Shown piece by piece: positions 45,404-54,371 of a stretch of DNA of 64,000 bases. Position numbers and translations under genes: made by a program. The stretch spans positions 62,001 through 126,000 of the forward strand of contig NZ_VOLC01000004.1 in assembly GCF_009797935.1 (NCBI RefSeq). The letters are read 5' to 3'. Below the pieces are notes generated by a model, which saw only the letters and a list, made by a program, of their open reading frames with translations, was not told the DNA's origin and did not search any database. Source of the DNA: Lunatibacter salilacus. GTDB lineage: Bacteria; Bacteroidota; Bacteroidia; Cytophagales; Cyclobacteriaceae. Every line of letters begins with the position of its first letter. Within the stretch, counting starts at the first letter, position 1.

Positions 45404-46510
45404 ATGAAGAATAAACAACTATGGATGCTGACTTTATGTCTAGTCCTATCTTCCACAATGCTCTTTGCGCAATCCCATAAAACCGGAAATACGGTAGTTG
45501 AAATAAAGAATGAGCAGTTTTATGTCAATGGAAAACCTACTTATGAAGGTAGGGTATGGAAAGGAAATAAAATTGAAGGCTTACTTATAAACTCCAGGAT
45601 GGTTCAGGGTATTTTTGATGACTTAAATCCGGATACACGACAATTATTCAAATATCCCGACACCAATACTTGGGATCCGGACCGGAATACCGATGAATTC
45701 GTCGCCGCCATGGATGAGTGGAAAAAATATGGTTTAAATTCTTTCACTATAAACCTTCAGGGAGGAAGTCCCACGGGGTATGGTAATAAAGCGTGGGTAA
45801 ACTCTGCCTTTCATCCTGACGGGGAACTCAGAACAGACTTTATGAAGCGATTGCAAAAAATTCTCAATAAAGCAGACGATCTAAATATGGTAGTGATGCT
45901 GGGTATTTTTTATTTCGGCCAGGACCAATATTTAGATGATGAAAAAGCTGTGATCAATGCCGTAAAAAATTCAGTAAACTGGGTTTTACAGGAAGGCTAC
46001 AGAAACATCTTAATCGAGGTGAATAATGAATGTGATGTCAATGCCTATGATCATGAGATATTAAAACCGGCTAGAGTCCACGAGCTAATTGACTTGGTAA
46101 AAAGCATGGAGCACAAAGGAAATAGGTTATTGGCCAGCACCAGTTACAAAGGAAACACCGCCCCTAAACCGAATGTTGTAAAGTCTTCCGATTATATTTT
46201 GATTCACGGGAATGGGGTGAAAACAACAGAAATGATGGAAAAACTTATTAAAGCGACGCGGGAAGTGGAAGGATATCGGCCAATGCCTGTAGTCATCAAT
46301 GAAGATGATCATTATGATTTTGAAAAAGAGCGGAACAATTTCACAGTGGCGATAGAAAACTATGTCTCATGGGGATTATTTGATTACAGAAGGGATGGAG
46401 AATCTTTTGAGGAAGGCTACCAAAGTGTTCCAGTGGACTGGGGAATCAATTCCGAACGGAAAAGGGGCTTTTTTAATTTGGTCAAAGAAGTTACCGGCGG
46501 GAAGTATTAA
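45404..46510 (+). CDS. Exported cellulase-fold (clan GH-A) glycosidase
   Basis: The 368-residue protein has a signal peptide ending MLFAQS and a TIM-barrel body: KKYGLNSFTINLQGGSP, NMVVMLGIFYFGQD, ILIEVNNEC with Glu209 as the likely acid/base, and VVINEDDHYDF with Glu300 as the likely nucleophile. Both catalytic Glu are thus present. It is a compact single-domain enzyme resembling GH5-like families, but the exact family cannot be assigned by eye. The 217-bp gap before it has no supported gene. It lies 65 bp before the dehydrogenase operon. Confidence 0.8.
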   Translation: MKNKQLWMLTLCLVLSSTMLFAQSHKTGNTVVEIKNEQFYVNGKPTYEGRVWKGNKIEGLLINSRMVQGIFDDLNPDTRQLFKYPDTNTWDPDRNTDEFVAAMDEWKKYGLNSFTINLQGGSPTGYGNKAWVNSAFHPDGELRTDFMKRLQKILNKADDLNMVVMLGIFYFGQDQYLDDEKAVINAVKNSVNWVLQEGYRNILIEVNNECDVNAYDHEILKPARVHELIDLVKSMEHKGNRLLASTSYKGNTAPKPNVVKSSDYILIHGNGVKTTEMMEKLIKATREVEGYRPMPVVINEDDHYDFEKERNNFTVAIENYVSWGLFDYRRDGESFEEGYQSVPVDWGINSERKRGFFNLVKEVTGGKY

Positions 46511-46575
46511 ATATCAAGTTGAGATTCAATAGATAACATTATCCAAAAACGAGAACCTAAACAATAAAAAAATAT

Positions 46576-47634
46576 ATGAAGACGTATCGATTAGCAATAG
46601 TCCCCGGCGATGGCATTGGCCATGAAATCATACCCGCAGCCCTTAAAGTTCTAGAGGCAGCAGCAAATAAGTTCGGCTTTGAATTAAATTATACGTTCTT
46701 TGATTGGGGAGCGGGCAGGTATGTTAAGGAAGGGGCGTTTATGCCGGAAGATGGCTTGGAGACATTGAAATCTTTCGATGCTGTATTCTTTGGCGCTGTC
46801 GGATTGACGGAGGTAGATGATACGCTGCCGGCCAAATTATATACCTTTAAAGTACGGACCGCCTTTCAGCAATATGTCAATTATAGACCAGTGAAATTGT
46901 TTAAGGGGCTTGAAAGCCCTCTTCGAAATAAAACTTCAAAAGAGATTGATTTCGTGGTGATCCGGGAAAACAATGAAGGGGAATTTGTACAGTCTGGTGC
47001 ATTTTTCAGACCGGCAAGTCCTGAGGGCTTAGCGACAGATACCAGCATTTTTACCCGTAAAGGCATCGAACGAGTCGCCCATTTTGCCTTTCAATTGGCA
47101 CAAAAAAGGAGAAAAAAAGTCACCAATGTTACCAAATCCAATACCTTGATTCATAGTTTAAAATACTGGGATTCGGTTATATCAGAAGTTTCTGAACAGT
47201 ATCCCGATGTCAAACTGGAGAAAATGTATATTGACAACGCCAGTGCCAATTTTATCCTGCATCCGGAGTATTTTGATGTTATACTGACAACCAATCTCTT
47301 TGGTGATATTTTAAGTGATCTTGGTGGTGGTATCATGGGTAGTTTGGGCCTAGGAGGAAGCGGCAACATCAATCCCGAAAAGGAATTCCCGTCCATGTTT
47401 GAACCCATTCATGGGTCTGCACCTGATATTGCCGGGAAAGGAATAGCCAATCCAGTAGGTACGATTTGGTCTGGAGCCTTGTTGTTGGAACATCTTGGAG
47501 AAGCCGAAGCTGCTAGTCAAATCATAAGTGCCATTGAGGGTGTCTTCGAAAAAGGTATAAAAACCAAAGACCTTGGAGGTACTGCAACTACCGGTGAATT
47601 TGCGGAAAATGTCATCTCTGTGTTAAACCAATAA
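46576..47634 (+). CDS. Isocitrate/isopropylmalate-type beta-decarboxylating dehydrogenase
   Basis: The 352-residue cytoplasmic protein of the NAD(P)-dependent beta-decarboxylating dehydrogenase family has IVPGDGIGHEIIPAALKVL, FVVIRENNEGEF, KVTNVTKSNTL with the Lys, YIDNASANFILHPEYFDVIL and LFGDILSDLGGGI, SLGLGGSGNIN and EPIHGSAPDIAGKG (metal and cofactor residues). Tartrate, D-malate or isopropylmalate dehydrogenases share these motifs. Context with a DUF1537 kinase suggests a small acid-sugar substrate, with oxidative decarboxylation to a ketose or hydroxypyruvate-like product. It starts a tight operon: 3 bp to the cyclase gene. Confidence 0.88.
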   Translation: MKTYRLAIVPGDGIGHEIIPAALKVLEAAANKFGFELNYTFFDWGAGRYVKEGAFMPEDGLETLKSFDAVFFGAVGLTEVDDTLPAKLYTFKVRTAFQQYVNYRPVKLFKGLESPLRNKTSKEIDFVVIRENNEGEFVQSGAFFRPASPEGLATDTSIFTRKGIERVAHFAFQLAQKRRKKVTNVTKSNTLIHSLKYWDSVISEVSEQYPDVKLEKMYIDNASANFILHPEYFDVILTTNLFGDILSDLGGGIMGSLGLGGSGNINPEKEFPSMFEPIHGSAPDIAGKGIANPVGTIWSGALLLEHLGEAEAASQIISAIEGVFEKGIKTKDLGGTATTGEFAENVISVLNQ

Positions 47635-47637
47635 AAA

Positions 47638-48297
47638 ATGGAATGGATTGATCTCACCCAAACCATTTGTCCGGAAATGCCCGGAGTGCAACTTCGGGAG
47701 GCTAAGAATCTGGAGAAGGACGGATGGAATGCTACTACCATTGAAATGTATAGCCACTCGGGTACGCATATGGACGCACCTATACATTTTGGCGTAGAAG
47801 GACCAACTATAGATCAGATCCCGTTAGACAGTTTGATGGGCTATGCAAGAATTCTTGACTTGACAGGAATCCTTCCTTCCGCTTTGATCGAAGTAGATGA
47901 TTTGGGTCCGCTGAGGGAAGAGCTTAACGCCGGAGATAGCCTGATTATTCATACCGGATGGAGCCAATTTGCTGTCACCTCAAAGGCGAAGTACAGGAAC
48001 GAATTGCCAAGAATCAGTGAGGGACTTGCCAAATGGTTAGTAGAGAGAGGTGTCAAAATGTTGGTCGTTGAACCTCCTTCCGTTGCGGATGTAAATGATT
48101 TGGAGGAGGTTACGCTGATTCACCGTATATTATTTTCCGGTAAAATCATCATTGTAGAAGGTATCTGTAACTTGGAGGAAATAAAAACAGATGAAGTTGA
48201 ACTAATGGTTTTGCCCTTAAAAGTAGGTGGGGGAGATGGCGCTCCTGCTAGGGTAATTGTAAAACCGCTGAATTTAAAATCAATTAATGATGGATAA
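47638..48297 (+). CDS. Cyclase-family metal-dependent hydrolase
   Basis: The 219-residue cytoplasmic protein has the signature HSGTHMDAPIHF (HxGTHxDxPxHF; metal-binding) and begins MEWIDLTQTICPEMPG, as in the cyclase/kynurenine formamidase family (PF04199). Members hydrolyse amides or lactone-like bonds. A lactonase or amidase step on a small acid sugar fits the setting but is not shown. It overlaps the following kinase gene by 11 nt, so they are translated together. Confidence 0.88.
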   Translation: MEWIDLTQTICPEMPGVQLREAKNLEKDGWNATTIEMYSHSGTHMDAPIHFGVEGPTIDQIPLDSLMGYARILDLTGILPSALIEVDDLGPLREELNAGDSLIIHTGWSQFAVTSKAKYRNELPRISEGLAKWLVERGVKMLVVEPPSVADVNDLEEVTLIHRILFSGKIIIVEGICNLEEIKTDEVELMVLPLKVGGGDGAPARVIVKPLNLKSINDG

Positions 48298-49675
48298 TTA
48301 CGACCCACTTGAAAGGCCGTTCGAGGAAAGAATTAGCACCTTGTTTTATGGGCAGCAGATGTCCTTGGTCATTGTGGATGATGATCCTACCGGCACACAG
48401 ACTGCCCATGATGTACCCGTATTGGGCGATTGGTCTGCGGATGCATTTATTCATGAATTCAATCTAAAAACCCCTTTATTTTTTGTGCTGGCAAACACAC
48501 GAAGTCTTCCCAAGGAGGAGGCCACTTCCCGGGCTACTGAAATAGGCCGGAACTTGCTAAACGCGTCATTGAAAACAGGCCGGAAATTCATGATTGTCAG
48601 CAGGAGTGACTCCACCCTGAGAGGATATTTCCCCACCGAAGTAACTGCTTTAAGTCAGTCGGCAGCTATGGCGAACTTGCCGGTTCTTTTAACTCCGGCA
48701 TTTTTTGAAGGAGGAAGGATAACCGAAAACAACGTTCATTATATTTTGGAAGGTGAAAAAAAAATCCCGGTTTCGGAGACAGTTTTCGCCCAAGATAAAA
48801 GTTTTGGATATATCAACTCCGATTTGACCAAGTGGATAGAAGAGAAGTCCGAGGGCAAAATCAAGCAGGAAGATGTGAAAAGCCTTTCCATTGAGGATAT
48901 TCATGCTGGCATTGAAGTGATATCCGAAAGGCTAAATGCATTGCAGCCCAATGATATCATGGTCATCAACAGCAAAACCTATCGAGATTTGGAAATGACC
49001 TGTTTGGTAATCCATCAATTGATAAAAGCGGGAAAAGGGTTTAATTTTCGAACTGCGGCTTCCTTCGTTTCCGCGTTTGCCGGCATAGCAGCAAAACCGT
49101 GGAAGCCAAACAATGTTTCCGGAGCATCGAAAGGGGGCTTGACGATCGTCGGATCCTATGTCAAAAAATCTACTTCTCAATTGGAATTCCTGTTGGAAAA
49201 AGAGGGGATTTCGCCATTTCCTATTTCTGTTGATACAATTGTATATGACTCGAGTGCTACAAAAACTTATATGAATGTTTTGGTGGACAACATTGAGAAC
49301 GAATTACAAAAAGGAATTGATGTGGTGGTATATACTTCCCGGGAACTGATTTCGGGAGCCAGCGCGGAAGAGAGCCTTGCTATAGGGGAAAAGGTTACCA
49401 GTTTTTTGGTTCAATTGGTTGCCAACATCAACTTCCAGCCGGCATTTATAATTGCCAAAGGAGGGATTACATCCAACGACATTGCCGTTAAAGGATTGGG
49501 GATGAAAAGAGCTATCGTATTGGGACAGGTTATTCCCGGCGTTCCTGTGTGGCAACTGGGTGAGGAGACCAGATTTCCTGAGACTCCGTATGTTGTTTTT
49601 CCTGGAAATGTCGGAGATGAAAAGAGTTTAGCCCGGGTATATGACTTGTTTACAGAAAATAAGACGGGTGCATGA
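48287..49675 (+). CDS. DUF1537 four-carbon acid sugar kinase
   Basis: The 462-residue cytoplasmic kinase has an N-terminal substrate-binding part (LVIVDDDPTGTQTAHDVPVL, SRSDSTLRGYFPTE) and a C-terminal nucleotide-binding part (FIIAKGGITSNDIAVKGLGM). DUF1537 members phosphorylate D-threonate, D-erythronate or L-threonate, normally followed by a PdxA2-type dehydrogenase; here an isopropylmalate-type dehydrogenase is present instead. Its stop codon (TGA 49673-49675) overlaps the first repeat unit's ATGA. It is the strongest clue to a four-carbon acid sugar pathway. Confidence 0.9.
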   Translation: MMDNYDPLERPFEERISTLFYGQQMSLVIVDDDPTGTQTAHDVPVLGDWSADAFIHEFNLKTPLFFVLANTRSLPKEEATSRATEIGRNLLNASLKTGRKFMIVSRSDSTLRGYFPTEVTALSQSAAMANLPVLLTPAFFEGGRITENNVHYILEGEKKIPVSETVFAQDKSFGYINSDLTKWIEEKSEGKIKQEDVKSLSIEDIHAGIEVISERLNALQPNDIMVINSKTYRDLEMTCLVIHQLIKAGKGFNFRTAASFVSAFAGIAAKPWKPNNVSGASKGGLTIVGSYVKKSTSQLEFLLEKEGISPFPISVDTIVYDSSATKTYMNVLVDNIENELQKGIDVVVYTSRELISGASAEESLAIGEKVTSFLVQLVANINFQPAFIIAKGGITSNDIAVKGLGMKRAIVLGQVIPGVPVWQLGEETRFPETPYVVFPGNVGDEKSLARVYDLFTENKTGA

Positions 49676-49760
49676 AATCGAGCATGAAGTATCCGTCACA
49701 CACTGGGATGATTATTATTGCGAGATTCCATCTGACCATTGAAAAATCAATAATAAACAG
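49672..49760 (+). repeat. Repeat unit B, copy 2 (89 bp)
   Basis: It begins with ATGAAATCGAGC, overlapping the kinase stop codon by ATGA, and ends AATAAACAG directly before the next ATGAAA. It differs from copy 1 (32259-32347) at roughly ten positions but keeps the 89-bp length and the open frame with GMIIIARFH. Confidence 0.82.
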
Positions 49761-49848
49761 ATGAAATCGAGCTTGACGCAGGCGACGCACGGAGGGATGA
49801 TTATAATTGCGAGATTCCATGTGGCCATTAAAAAACAATTATAAACAC
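49761..49848 (+). repeat. Repeat unit A, copy 2 (88 bp)
   Basis: Three substitutions separate it from copy 1 (32171-32258), all in its first 30 bp; the remaining 58 bp are identical. It ends AACAC immediately before the start codon of the Gfo/Idh gene, so it supplies that gene's initiation region. Confidence 0.85.
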
Positions 49849-50886
49849 ATGAAAAGACTGAAAGGGGTAATTGTTGGTGCCGGATATTTTAGCCATTTTC
49901 ATGGAGACGCATGGTCGCGGATGCCTGATGTGGAAATAGTGGCTATATGTGACAAGGATGTTCAAAAAGCGAAATTATACGCCAAACATTATGATATTCC
50001 CAATGTATATGGGGATCTAAATGTAATGTTTGCGGCACATCAACCTGACTTCGTGGATATTGTTACACCGCCGGCTACGCATAGGTCGATCATCAAGGCA
50101 GCAATAGCCAAAGGCATTCATATCATCTGTCAAAAACCACTGGCTGACACCTTTAAAGAGGCAAAAGAAATCAGGGAACTGGTTAAGGGGACGGGTATCC
50201 GTTTTATGGTACATGAAAACTGGAGGTTTCAACCTTGGTATAGGGAGATCAAATCGGTTATTCAGGCAGGCATTATCGGGAAAAAAATATTTCAGTATAC
50301 CTTTAAAATGCGCTTGGGAGATGGTTGGGGAGACGATGCCTATTTGGATAGGCAACCGTATTTCCGAAATATGCCCCGCCTTTTGATCCATGAGACGGGA
50401 GTTCATTTTGTAGACACCTTCAGGTATTTGGAAGGGGAGATTTCCGAGGTCTACGCCCATTTGAAAACCCTAAATCCAATTATTAAAGGGGAAGATACCG
50501 GCATGGTTTTTTTTAAATTCAAATCAGGTTGTACCGCTTTATTCGATGCCAACCGTTATCACGAGCCTACTTATAACAATGCAAGGTATACTTTTGGGGA
50601 AATGTGGATAGAAGGGGATAAGGGTAGCCTTACGTTACACCCCAACGGTCAAATTTCCATCAAACCATTGGGAGAACCACAATATAAATTGCCTTTTAAA
50701 CCTACGGAAAATGGCTTTTCCGGTGACAGTGTGTTTGCCTGTCAGTATCATTTTATTAGAGGAATTTTAGAAGAATCGCCGTTTGAGACCGGAATTGATG
50801 ATTATATCAAGACCTTGAAGGTCGTTGAAGCAATTTATCACTCCCATGATGAGAAAACTGTTTACCCAATTAACAGGGTGAAATAA
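49849..50886 (+). CDS. Gfo/Idh/MocA-family sugar oxidoreductase
   Basis: The start at ATG 49849 (MKRLKGVIVGAGYFSHFHG) gives 345 residues; an alternative start inside the repeat is rejected. The Rossmann motif VGAGYFSHF binds NAD(P). IICQKPLADTFKEAKEI has the family EKP motif as QKP, and ETGVHFVDTFRYLEG carries the Asp/His catalytic region. It should oxidise or reduce a cyclic sugar or sugar acid at one hydroxyl in the cytoplasm. Together with the ThuA and DUF1080 proteins it could belong to 3-keto-sugar chemistry. It is part of the operon with the kinase and precedes the GntR gene by 66 bp. Confidence 0.88.
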   Translation: MKRLKGVIVGAGYFSHFHGDAWSRMPDVEIVAICDKDVQKAKLYAKHYDIPNVYGDLNVMFAAHQPDFVDIVTPPATHRSIIKAAIAKGIHIICQKPLADTFKEAKEIRELVKGTGIRFMVHENWRFQPWYREIKSVIQAGIIGKKIFQYTFKMRLGDGWGDDAYLDRQPYFRNMPRLLIHETGVHFVDTFRYLEGEISEVYAHLKTLNPIIKGEDTGMVFFKFKSGCTALFDANRYHEPTYNNARYTFGEMWIEGDKGSLTLHPNGQISIKPLGEPQYKLPFKPTENGFSGDSVFACQYHFIRGILEESPFETGIDDYIKTLKVVEAIYHSHDEKTVYPINRVK

Positions 50887-50909
50887 ATTAAAATACCTAG
50901 GTTTATTAG

Positions 50910-50928
50910 TTAGTATACAGTATACTAA
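50910..50928. promoter_or_regulatory. Perfect palindromic GntR operator
   Basis: TTAGTATACAGTATACTAA is a perfect 9-bp inverted repeat with a single central base. It sits 24 bp before the GntR start and after the Gfo/Idh stop. FCD-type GntR proteins bind short palindromes of this architecture, so autoregulation is likely. A degenerate copy lies at 42084-42098. Confidence 0.75.
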
Positions 50929-50952
50929 AAACAAAAATGAAAATCAAGACTT

Positions 50953-51600
50953 ATGCTTAAAAACGATGAGTTGGGAATTCAGGCATACAGGGAGCTAAGG
51001 AAGTTGATCATCAATGGCACCTTGGCACCCGGGCAAAAGATTATCCAGGAAAAATTGGCCACAAAATTGGGTATCAGTAGAACCCCTCTTCGGGTTGCAC
51101 TACACATGCTGGAGGCGGAAAACCTCATAGAGCCAAAAAACAAAACTGGATTTAAAGTTAAGGAAATTGACAACAAGGAAATCCTCGAAATTTTCGATTG
51201 TAGGATAGCACTGGAATCAACCGCCGCCGGACTGCTTGCAAAAAGGATAAGTGGAAAAGATGTCGAAAAACTGAAAAGTTTTTTTCTACCCTTTGAAAAT
51301 GAAGGTTTACAGAAAGGAAATGACAACTATAAAAGGACTGATACCCAGTTCCACAATTTTATTGTGGAAAAATGTGGGAACAGATACATCGACAAGTTGT
51401 TCAAGCAAGGAAATCTGATCACGTATATCGAAAGAATCGGTCTTATCAGACCTCCCGAAGCCACTCTTCAGGACCATATGGATATAATCAACGCCATCAT
51501 TAATCGTGATTCCGAGGGGGCTGAAAGGGCCATGAAAGCTCATCTAACAAAATCAAAGGAGGTCATTGAGGAAAAGCTCATCAACGAACCTGTCCAATAG
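50953..51600 (+). CDS. GntR-family regulator with FCD ligand-binding domain
   Basis: The 215-residue protein has an N-terminal winged helix (AYRELRKLIINGTLAPGQ, LGISRTPLRVALHMLEAENL) and a C-terminal helical FCD domain with metal-binding residues in DTQFHNFIVE, LQDHMDIINAI and AMKAHLTKS. FCD regulators commonly sense organic or sugar acids and repress until the ligand binds. It lies inside the acid-sugar operon beside a perfect palindrome, so the operon substrate or an intermediate is the expected inducer. Confidence 0.93.
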   Translation: MLKNDELGIQAYRELRKLIINGTLAPGQKIIQEKLATKLGISRTPLRVALHMLEAENLIEPKNKTGFKVKEIDNKEILEIFDCRIALESTAAGLLAKRISGKDVEKLKSFFLPFENEGLQKGNDNYKRTDTQFHNFIVEKCGNRYIDKLFKQGNLITYIERIGLIRPPEATLQDHMDIINAIINRDSEGAERAMKAHLTKSKEVIEEKLINEPVQ

Positions 51601-51676
51601 GCCTTTATCATCAAGATGCCGACGATTCCTACATCTTCGATTGTGAAAATTACCCACAAAATAAACCCAAAATAAC

Positions 51677-52963
51677 GTGCCTCTATCAAAAAAACCATTT
51701 GTTCCAAGTAGGTATTTTATGGTAGCCGGAACCTTCCTTTTGTCCATGTTGGTCTACGTGGACAGGATAGGCATATCGGTTGCCAAGGATCCAATGACTG
51801 ATGCCCTTCAATTGAGTGACAAGCAATTTGGTTGGGTACTGTCCATGTTTGCTTTAGGGTATGCCCTGTTCCAAACGCCATTGGGAATTCTTTCTGACAA
51901 AATTGGCCCACGACGAGCTTTGGCGGCAGTGGTGAGTTTATGGTCTTTTTTTACAGCACTGACGGGAGCTGTGACAAATTTCATAACCTTATTTTTTGTA
52001 CGGTTTCTTTTTGGGGTCGGTGAGGCCGGTGCTTATCCCGGTATATCCAAAGCGGTTTATCATTGGATTCCGGTAAGAGAGAGAGGCATAGTAAACGGAA
52101 TAAATTTCTCCGGAGGCAGGTTTGGCGCAGCGTTTGCGCTTCCCTTAATAGCTTTGGTTATAGATACCTTAGGATGGCGCAGCACCTTTTTTGTCCTTGG
52201 TCTGCTCGGAATCATTTGGGCCTTGGGCTGGTATTTCTTATTCAGAGACAATCCAGAAGACCATCCCAGGGTTTCAGCATATGAAAAACAGGAAATTTTA
52301 ACTTCAAGAACTATCTCCGGGGTTGAAACTCCCTCGAAATTTGCCTTGAGTTCTTTGTTGGAATCCAGAAATATGTGGTTGGCCATGGGGCAGTATTTTG
52401 CCAGTAACTTTACCTTTTTCTTTTGCCTTACCTGGCTGTTTCCACATGTCAAGGAACAATTTATGCTGAATAATCTAGAAGCTGGTTTTTATGCGTCGTT
52501 TCCATTGATTGCAGGCGCATTTGGCAATATGTTTTCAGGTTGGTTGGTAGATCGGATTTATAAAGGCGGTAGCTTAAAATGGTCAAGGATAATCCCAGCA
52601 ACGGTTGGATTTGCATTGGCTGCCTTGGGGTTGATCGCCAGTTTGTATTCCACGGACATATTTTTTTCCATTATGTTTTTATCCATTGCCATTTTTGGGG
52701 CGGATATGACCATAAGTCCTTCTTGGACCCTATGCAATGACATTGGGAAATTGCATTCTGGTGCTGTATCCGGCACTATGAATATGGCGGGAAATATAGG
52801 GTCTTTTGTCACCGCACTAGCTTTCCCTTATCTTCGGGATTGGACCGGTTCAGTGACCCCTTTCTTTATTATTGGAGCGGTGTTGAATGTATTGGCAATC
52901 ATCATGTGGTTTAAAATAAAGCCACAAAACGCCATACATTTTGAGACCATTAACCGTGATTAA
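51677..52963 (+). CDS. MFS transporter, anion:cation symporter (ExuT-like) family
   Basis: The 428-residue protein has about 12 membrane helices and the MFS loop motif ILSDKIGPRRAL (GxxxDxxGxR-like) after VYVDRIGISVAKDPM. A second motif is GWLVDRIYKGG. The ACS family moves hexuronates, tartrate, glucarate and similar sugar acids with protons. It ends the operon, consistent with uptake of the acid handled by the preceding enzymes. A GTG start is used; ATG 51719 is an in-frame alternative that would remove the short cytoplasmic N-terminus. Confidence 0.88.
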   Translation: MPLSKKPFVPSRYFMVAGTFLLSMLVYVDRIGISVAKDPMTDALQLSDKQFGWVLSMFALGYALFQTPLGILSDKIGPRRALAAVVSLWSFFTALTGAVTNFITLFFVRFLFGVGEAGAYPGISKAVYHWIPVRERGIVNGINFSGGRFGAAFALPLIALVIDTLGWRSTFFVLGLLGIIWALGWYFLFRDNPEDHPRVSAYEKQEILTSRTISGVETPSKFALSSLLESRNMWLAMGQYFASNFTFFFCLTWLFPHVKEQFMLNNLEAGFYASFPLIAGAFGNMFSGWLVDRIYKGGSLKWSRIIPATVGFALAALGLIASLYSTDIFFSIMFLSIAIFGADMTISPSWTLCNDIGKLHSGAVSGTMNMAGNIGSFVTALAFPYLRDWTGSVTPFFIIGAVLNVLAIIMWFKIKPQNAIHFETINRD

Positions 52964-53023
52964 CAGAAGTTTCAGTGTTTTTTCTAGGATCATAGCGTAA
53001 TATATACCCATCTAATTCATTTC

Positions 53024-54235
53024 TTAAAAAGTTAATTTATCTTTCGTCCAGCCAATAACCTTGTCGAAAAAACCAGGCTGATCATCTCCAATATCCTCTC
53101 CCCCGAATAGATACCCAAGGGGTTGAAGGCTAGGTATCCGGTCAAACACCACCTTTAACATACCTAATGCCGGTATTGCGATCAGCATACCAATTACTCC
53201 CCAAACGGCCCCTCCCAGAACAACCACGATTATGGTGAACACTGGATTGATATTAACCTTATCTCCCACAACATAAGGTTCCAAAATATAGCTTTCCACA
53301 AATTGAGCAACACCGAAGGTGACACTTACCCCAATTACGCCGTTAAGACCACTTCCGGAAACAAATGCCATAGCCACAGCCAATCCGAATCCTAACATAT
53401 TTCCCACATACGGCATCAAGGATAGGACTGCTGCCAATACTGATATTAATAATGCCTGCTCTATTCCTGAAATGGACAATCCTGTTGTATACAAGATTGC
53501 GAGAAAAAGAATGAGTAGAAGTCTTCCAGAAAGATAGTTTTGTGAAATAAGAATGATTTCGCTTATGGTTGCTTTTGTTTTTTTTTGTTGATTGTCGGGA
53601 GCCATTTTCATCAATGAGGTAGTAAATTTTTTTCTATACAATAGAAAGAAAAAAACGTAAATAAAAGTCAGTATGAAATTCCCGAACACACTAAAAAAGG
53701 ATATTGCATATTCACCTATGGATTTCACCGTGGACCCATCCAAACCCGTTGCAGAGGACTGCTCCTGTTCCTTTGAGGAATGATTTTGCGCTGACTCTCC
53801 GGTAGTTGATTCTGAGTTATTGCTTTCTTCTACGGACTGAGATTGTTGGGGGCCAAAGATTGTTTCTTTCTGCTCCTGGGGGGAAATCCCGGTTTTGTCT
53901 TCAACAAATGCCTGAAGCTGTTCTATCTTTGGATCGATCCGTTCTTTGATCTGTGGCCATTCGTTGGTAAAGTTCTTAACTTGCCAAGCTACAATGCCTA
54001 TAATCACGACAAAAAATGATAAGATTAACGCAGTAGAAAAAAATGCTGCAAGTCCCCGTGAAATACTCTTTTTCTCAAGCCATTTAGAAACAGGTAATAC
54101 CACCATTGTTAACAAAGCGGCTACCGTTAACGGAGCAAGAAAGGATTTGGCAGTGAAAATTCCCCAAAAAAATAGTGTAAGGCTAACCACAATCAGGGTA
54201 AAATAGAGTAGAATTCGTAACAGTTTGTTTTCCAT
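53024..54235 (-). CDS. AI-2E-family (PerM-like) membrane permease
   Basis: The 403-residue membrane protein has several hydrophobic helices (LLYFTLIVVSLTLFFWGIFT, LAPLTVAALLTMVVLP) and the conserved C-terminal core IEQALLISVLAAVLSLMPYVG, INPVFTIIVVVLGGAVWG and GMLIAIPALGML. A long charged insert (about 105-165, rich in Glu, Gln and Ser) lies between helices. Family members export AI-2 or act as Na+/H+ or small-molecule permeases. It is convergent with the MFS gene and not obviously linked to it. Confidence 0.88.
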   Translation of the reverse strand: MENKLLRILLYFTLIVVSLTLFFWGIFTAKSFLAPLTVAALLTMVVLPVSKWLEKKSISRGLAAFFSTALILSFFVVIIGIVAWQVKNFTNEWPQIKERIDPKIEQLQAFVEDKTGISPQEQKETIFGPQQSQSVEESNNSESTTGESAQNHSSKEQEQSSATGLDGSTVKSIGEYAISFFSVFGNFILTFIYVFFFLLYRKKFTTSLMKMAPDNQQKKTKATISEIILISQNYLSGRLLLILFLAILYTTGLSISGIEQALLISVLAAVLSLMPYVGNMLGFGLAVAMAFVSGSGLNGVIGVSVTFGVAQFVESYILEPYVVGDKVNINPVFTIIVVVLGGAVWGVIGMLIAIPALGMLKVVFDRIPSLQPLGYLFGGEDIGDDQPGFFDKVIGWTKDKLTF

Positions 54236-54322
54236 AATGTCAAATAGATAGCATCTTTCTTCCTACAGGAAGCATTTTCGTTTAATCACTCAAAAATAAA
54301 GCCCTTCACAAGGTAAACCGAA

Positions 54323-54330
54323 TATTTTTG
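54323..54330 (+). promoter_or_regulatory. Possible Bacteroidota -7 element
   Basis: TATTTTTG fits TAnnTTTG and lies 41 bp before the PQQ dehydrogenase start. No matching TTTG box was found 19-21 bp upstream, so support is weak. Confidence 0.3.
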
Positions 54331-54371
54331 TTTTTTTTGCATGGAATATGGTAATGAAATCAATTTGATTT

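Noticed and set aside
50017-50460. 147-codon antisense frame in the Gfo/Idh gene
   Set aside because: Shadow frame without domain.
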